Source: Fennellomyces sp. T-0311
Taxonomy: Eukaryota; Mucoromycota; Mucoromycetes; Mucorales; Lichtheimiaceae
Direction of reading: 5' to 3'
NCBI GenBank assembly: GCA_025266875.1
Contig: JALLLT010000007.1
Location: 558,001-622,000 of the forward strand
DNA: 64,000 nt
Part shown: positions 57,623-64,000 of the stretch, in pieces
How the letters are laid out: each line of letters starts with the position of its first letter
Position numbering within the stretch: the first letter of the stretch is position 1
Made by a program: the position numbers and the translations under genes
Notes under the pieces: model-generated
What the model was told of the DNA's origin: nothing
Database searches by the model: none
Seen by the model: only the letters and a program-made list of their open reading frames with translations

Positions 57623-59087
57623 TTATTGACGACTACGCTGTGTCATTAGACGACGTCTTGTGTAAGGCGAAAGATCGCGTTCGGTGTCCTTGGTTGTTGG
57701 TCCATCTTCAGATCGATCTTTCTTACGTTCTGAGCGTGGTTTACTGTTCGAACGTTCTCGTCGCTCCATAGGTGACGGGGAACGTCGAGAACGACGACGA
57801 TCGCGTCGAGGTGATAGGGACCGGCTCAAATCTCTATTGCCATGGTGACCACGGTTGCGACGCGACGACAAGGACCGTTCTGTACGACGTGGCGGTGACA
57901 TGGATCGACTAGGGCTACGCGCTGCTGGAGGGCGATGACGACGCCTCGACTCGCGGCGAGGTGATGGTGATCTGCGTCTGAATTCGCGACGAGTAGACGG
58001 AGATCTGTGTCTGGATCCATGTCGAGGCGGTGAAAGCGAGTCTTCAGGATCACGGCGACGAGGTGATAATGATCGGCGCCGTGAAGTTCGACGTGGAGAT
58101 GGTGAACGGCGTCTGGATTCACGACGAGGTGAAGGCGAACGATCGATCGAGTTAGCAGGCGAAGGAGATCGATAATGGCGGGGAGGTGATCTCGAATCAT
58201 AACGACGGCGTGGCGATGGAGATCGATGACGATGTCTACGACGTGGTGGTGAAGCTGAACGGTCATCTGGTGAGACTGATCGATGGCGATGCTTGCGTTT
58301 CTTCTTTTCCGACTTTTTATGCTTCTTTGACTTTTTCTTCTTCTTCTCTTTGGCAGGGCTATCATCATACTCGAAGTCGTACTGCATAGATGATGTTGCT
58401 TCCTTAATAGCTATGGTTCCTGCATTGCTGCCGTTCATATACTCCATCGTCTGCTCCTGATGCGGAATCAAACGGTTCGACTTGCCATATCCTAACCCCT
58501 TTTCGTCATTGACTTTATTCAGCTCGTCGTCTGAATCATCGTTCTTTTTGATGGCGTGTCGAAGTTCTTCCTGGGTGACGTTGCTCTCCATGGTACGCTT
58601 CTTCTTTCCACCTCTGTTTCGTAATAGTTAGTAACGTAATAGTACTGCTCTGCATGGTTCAACTTACAATGCAACAGCCATGGCATCTGCTTCAGCATCC
58701 TTGATTCTAGCAAGCTCTTCTCTTTCAGCGCGCGCTTGGGCATCGTCCTTCTTGCCTTTGGCATACCACATCAGATCTTTGCCTACAGGATGCCTACATT
58801 AGCATAGTTCAAAAACTTTTCTCATTTATAATTTACCTTGCTGCCAGCGTCCTACAGGAGCCATCACGGAATGGCCGAGGTAGTACTCTCGGTACTTGTC
58901 TTCTTTGACATCTTCCCAGCTAAACTGTAAATCTATAAGTAAATTGATGCTGATCGTCGCCATAGAGGAAATTATATAGTTACCTGATCTTTGCCACCAC
59001 GGACACCTGCAGGATTAAAATAATGGTAAGTAAAGCGTGATCGTGAGATTGCTTTATATTATTACCTCCTCGACTTGGATGGAACAT
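57623..59087 (-). CDS. MMTAG2-like SR-rich nuclear protein, 412 aa
   Basis: Exons 59066..59087, 58984..59006, 58837..58924, 58668..58782, 57623..58613; introns 54-59 nt. The spliced N terminus [20 protein letters not shown], then [20 protein letters not shown] and DLMWYAKG, is the signature of the multiple-myeloma-tumour-associated protein 2 (C1orf35) family. The rest is Lys-rich ([16 protein letters not shown]) and a long Arg/Ser-Pro region ([13 protein letters not shown] repeats) typical of splicing-associated proteins. Exons 1 and 2 are only 22 and 23 nt, yet all frames agree. Role: nuclear, probably pre-mRNA related; not established for fungi. Confidence 0.88.
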
Positions 59088-59515
59088 GAAAAAAAGTATA
59101 CTGCGAGACGGCTCCTGTCCGACTTCCGAATTATTCAATGCACCATGCCAATCCCGCTATTTCGGTTGTCTCAAGCGATATGTAGCCTGATCATACTATC
59201 AATGTATCTCTCTTCACATTCCAAGATAAACCAGACACTTAACATCCTAAGCAACTCATTTGGATCGATGGCAATATATCGATTTCACGGGTACCACTTG
59301 TAAATCGAAATAATGCATTACGTGGTGGGTCTGTTAAGCATGCTCCACTATATCAAAGCCTGGATAATAGACCCAATTTCTGGTGCTTCATTTGCCTTTC
59401 ATATATCCAGCAACTCTATCATCAATATAAATAATTCAAGGCGCTTGACACCCAAACCACTCTTGTTTGGTTACCAAGTCCAAGTCCCGCCCCTCGAAGC
59501 CTTTGCTCTCTTGCC
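59088..59515. other. Divergent intergenic
   Basis: 430 bp between the MMTAG2-like and phosphatase start codons; AT-rich promoters, no specific site recognised. Confidence 0.5.
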
Positions 59516-60374
<859 letters not shown>

Positions 60375-60469
60375 TCACCTGTATATAAAGCAAACATGCC
60401 ATTCACGGATCACACTTTATTACTATTGTACATAGAATATACATGTCGTTAAGCTCTTACACCATAAGG

Positions 60470-62631
60470 CTATGAATCTCGCTCATCAGGCTTTAGCCGT
60501 TGGTCACTAGTAGGATGCACGTTATACAGTGGCGATGGACAGTTTGGTTTTTGCCCCGTCAGCTCAGTGAGAGTGATATGATCCAATGACGGATCATCTC
60601 GATTCCTTTCTTTTTGTGAAACGATCCGACGGTGCCGCATAAACACAACACTTACGACCAGGAAAATGCCACCGATAATCTACAAAGCAATGAAATGAGC
60701 CCCTGTACGGATTCACCATCGTTTTCCCCACTTACTGCAACAACACCGCCACTAACAACACCTGCAATAACACCCGCACGCACATGGGATTGATGACCCT
60801 GTGTATCGCTTTCGTTCGGATCTACTTACGTTAATCAGTACATGTATGGTTTTCTACGATATTGCAGTGGTATACCATTCATAGGATTCTGACCCGCTGC
60901 AGCTTGCACACTTTGGTTTGATGAATGAGGTTGTAACATGGTGCTATTGTCGCTTGACGTAACATTGGATGGAGATAATGAGGTTGGAAGCTCAGGTGCT
61001 TGCGAAGTGCCAGGGAGAAATGTGGCGTTACCAGTCAACCAGGCCAAGTTGGGCTGATATTCCGAAATCCAGCTCCAAGTGGATGTACTAAGTAGGTTGA
61101 TCCCATTCAAGCCCTGCTCATCGCTACCCAAACCAAATCCTACAAGCATGGTACTTTCATCCACCAGTCGTGCTATCATTTGTTTCTTCAGGAATAAGTC
61201 GAATCTTAATTCAAAAACTCACCATAATGATACTTTCGAGGCAGTGGTAATTCACCGGAAATAGACGGAGCCGACCACCGCATGGTGGCAAGTTCCAAAA
61301 CAAAGATATCGTTTAATGTTTTAAATTCACCTTCATCATCTATACAGTAAAAAGGCTAAAGTTTAAACTTTTTGTATGGTCCCTTGACTAATGCCGCTTA
61401 CCACCAATCGTACCGCCGCCAAAAACGATGATGGAACTTCCGTCCGAGCCTATTTTCCCGCCGAACAATATTAATCCATTTTTGTACATATCATCCTTTG
61501 TTTTTTCCTTTTTGCTTACTCAATACAGCTGAATGTCCGCCTCTTGGCGCAGGAATATTGCCTGTGGCAGTGACGTTTAACCATTGACTTCCTGCCGCAT
61601 CAAATTTTAACAAGGAGCTCATCGATACCGGATTCAGAGAATATTGGCCCGACGGATCCGTTACGTTGCGAGAATATACAAGTCCACCGATAATGATGAT
61701 TTTGCCATCTGGTATAAGAGTTGCCGTATGATCCACACGTGGAGAGGGTGGATTTGATATATCCGGATAACTGTATGCCCATGTCTTTTGTACATATGAC
61801 AGTTCAGTTTTGACACATACGTCATTGCCAAGTTTCACACTTACACTGGTATCAATGACTGTCCACCGATTATCATACAAAACCGTGTTGCTAAGCAGGT
61901 CACTAATGATGAAATACTTAACACCGTTTGTCCTTAGCAAGAGCAAACGTATTGATCTATTACCTTTTGCCACCCCAGATCCATACTCGACCTTGATTGT
62001 CGGAAGTGGCAGAATGTCGTATTCTAAATATTGAACATCAATATATTTCCTTTCCTGCCATTTCAATGACAACCTTTGTACCGGCAGCTGTCCTTGCAAT
62101 GAAGGCTCTGACCACTCATTGGTATCGATGTCATACACGAGCGTAGAACGAGTGATTTTCATATGTTCACCTTGTCCACCATGAATAAGAAATCCATCCG
62201 TTCCTGGTAAGTTTGCTGATGCAAAATATCCTAACGGCGCAGCATCTGACTCAATTTCCTCCCATGCCGGATTATCAATGCTCCAAGATTCGTAAAGCGC
62301 GAGTCGATACATTGTATTAGTTGGTATCTCGTCATAATATAACTGGTTATCATCGTAGTATCGTTCAGTAATTCCACCGTAACAATAAAGAACGGCTGCA
62401 TTTAATACACAATCTAGAAACGCACCAGTAAATTATTATGTAATTTTATTTATCCCATCTATAATAATGAAAACGATACTTACCAGTGGCCCAGCGTGAT
62501 ATGGGAAGTTGCGAACGCTCATCCATTGGAAATGAAACTACAACAGTGACGAATAAAATAATTGCAGTTGACGATGGTGGGAGCATAAAATTGGAACGCA
62601 AAGGGAAGAAGAAGAAAAGCCATGAAGACAT
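60470..62631 (-). CDS. Kelch-repeat single-pass membrane protein, 599 aa
   Basis: Exons 62484..62631, 61520..62413, 61402..61449, 61223..61339, 60876..61172, 60736..60821, 60470..60679 (1800 nt, one frame). An N-terminal hydrophobic signal (AIILFVTVVVSF) is followed by a kelch/galactose-oxidase-like propeller: YCYGGITERYY, DGFLIHGGQGEH, RVDHTATLIPDGKIIIIGGL, APRGGHSAVL, SIIVFGGGTIG. Then a Ser/Thr-rich stalk, one transmembrane helix (VIAGVVSGGVVAIIGGIFLV, split by an intron) and a basic cytoplasmic tail. Looks like a cell-surface receptor or wall sensor; no catalytic galactose-oxidase motif is seen. Several exon joins rest on frame logic alone. Confidence 0.85.
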
Positions 62632-64000
62632 GGATTATGCGCGACTGTAAAAAAAAAGGGCGTACAGCATCATTGGGTATGAAATATGGTATGTACTTTG
62701 ACCCCTACTCTTATGTTCGCCTGTTTCTATGCAAGAAAAATTTCACGTTTTAAAATGACGTTCGTTTGTAAGAAAGGCATTTTTTTTTTTGCAGAGTTGG
62801 CTCCGAGTATACATATGCCTGTGTTCTTGCTACATTGATAGTCAAGGATATGGTCAAGTAAAAAGCCGATACAGCATCCGAACAGGAGTTGAATTTCATC
62901 GGAATACTGCTTTTGACTAGGGCGTATACTCCCCTTATTTTTTAAGTGCTGATGTTCGTAACATTGCTAAAGTGGCTGCATCGATTTTCTTGGAAGAAAG
63001 AGCATTATAGTTTGTTGTCGCTAAAGAATAAACATTTGTGTTATTTTACTTCCAACCAACTGCATCTAAAGTATGCGTATGCCTTTCTCCAAGCAGTGGC
63101 TAACTCTCTGAACTGCAGAACACAATTCGCACTATGCTTCCCGATTTAGCAAGATAAGCTTATAACTTACTCAATTATAAGGTACGTTTGCTATTGCAGC
63201 TCACCTATTTACATAGCACGTTTCTATTCACTTTAGCGTACGCTATATGCAATCGGGTTACAGATTTCCAATTACTCGGATACGCTAATGACAATTTGAT
63301 GTACAAAGTGCGCTACGTCATAGGAATGTTTTGGAAGTTACTTAAAAAAATAATCATGCGGCGGTTCCTGTCAGCTTGATTACGAAAATGCCAGCGGTGG
63401 CGTATGATGGGTGCTTATTACGCGCCTACTCAATAAGCCTATATTATTTAGAGATAAATGTAAGGCAGTAGTGTTTTCAAAGTACGTAAAGGTTCTTTAT
63501 ACGCAAATATTTGCCATATTAAGGACGCAACTGACCGCTCCCTCTTCATCTGACGCCGTATTCATGACATGCTTAATCATTGGAGCCTTCCTTTTTCTGG
63601 TACTTCCTCCGCGATGAGAGCACCGTTTTTCTTTATCCAATCATTTTGTTGTGTTAGGTATGGTGGCACCAATGTTAGTCCTTGTGCCGAAGTTCGAGAA
63701 TAGATACCGCCATAGGCTAATTGGGTATATCGTGGATGTAGAAATACTTACGTACCTGCTGGATTGTTTATAATTTTTTTTATCTAATGTAAATAAGGGG
63801 TGCCTTTGTACGTAACATTTAGACTTGCTTCTAAATGGAAGCGTAATATGCACAGCGGTTAATTCAGTCCTAACTGGAGATATACTCAGAAGGCATAGGT
63901 CGAGTATCACAAGTTTATGCCGGGCAGTCCACTATCTGACTACATGTAGCCCAGGGTTAGAAACTAATAAACGTATGTAAATTCACATGCAATACAAAAT
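62632..64000. other. 1.4 kb without recognised genes at window end
   Basis: Poly-A/T runs near 62650 and 62780, then AT-rich DNA. Short plus ORFs (63-68 codons) have no domain and non-optimal starts; not called. Confidence 0.45.

Noticed and set aside
57826..58368. 180-codon His/Arg-rich minus ORF
   Set aside because: Frame-shifted reading of the Arg/Ser repeats of the MMTAG2-like gene on the same strand.

Overview
The window is nuclear DNA of an early-diverging filamentous fungus, most likely a Mucoromycota species of the Mucorales type. Evidence: about two dozen protein genes with many very short spliceosomal introns (mostly 48-65 nt), fungal gene families throughout (VTC polyphosphate polymerase, GH18 chitinase, APSES/ankyrin MBF factor, Hrd1, Cdc73), and decayed members of repetitive nuclease-like families that I associate with Mucorales genomes. 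The lineage call is inference; no rRNA or other marker is present. All exon models were made by eye from frames, splice signals and family motifs.

Layout. 0-20 kb is gene-rich: two tandem VTC genes (the first cut by the window edge), a chitinase, a chorismate-lyase-fold protein, an HMG-box regulator, a carnitine acetyltransferase with two in-frame starts, a 2.4 kb gene-poor gap, a 119-residue orphan gene, syntaxin-5/Sed5 and a 947-residue low-complexity protein. 20-31 kb is accessory: a MITE family, a decayed PD-(D/E)XK nuclease-like gene, a four-unit tandem repeat and diverged repeats, with one intact gene (D-serine dehydratase) inside. 31-46.6 kb is dense housekeeping DNA: Hrd1, an Mbp1/Res-type factor, an aldo-keto reductase, actin-related protein 10, a GH51 arabinofuranosidase, a ZnF-UBP protein and Cdc73. 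46.6-55.4 kb is again accessory: a Crinkler-header-like ORF, a C2H2 factor, a broken DDE transposase, a second decayed nuclease-like gene carrying two different MITEs, and an unrecognised coding-like stretch. 55.4-62.6 kb holds a secreted S41 protease, an MMTAG2-like SR protein, a PFA-DSP phosphatase and a kelch membrane protein; the last 1.4 kb looks empty.

Most genes are independent. Local links are the VTC pair, a divergent pair with 81 bp between start codons (ZnF-UBP/CDC73), and secreted carbohydrate/protein-degrading enzymes (GH51, S41) fitting a saprotroph. The most unusual biology is in the splicing of the GH51 gene: its frame and conserved motifs are recovered with a 6-nt first coding exon, a 7-nt microexon, a proposed 2-nt exon and a 19-nt GT...AG gap. 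I found no tRNA, rRNA or CRISPR array, and no convincing wholly new multi-gene system.
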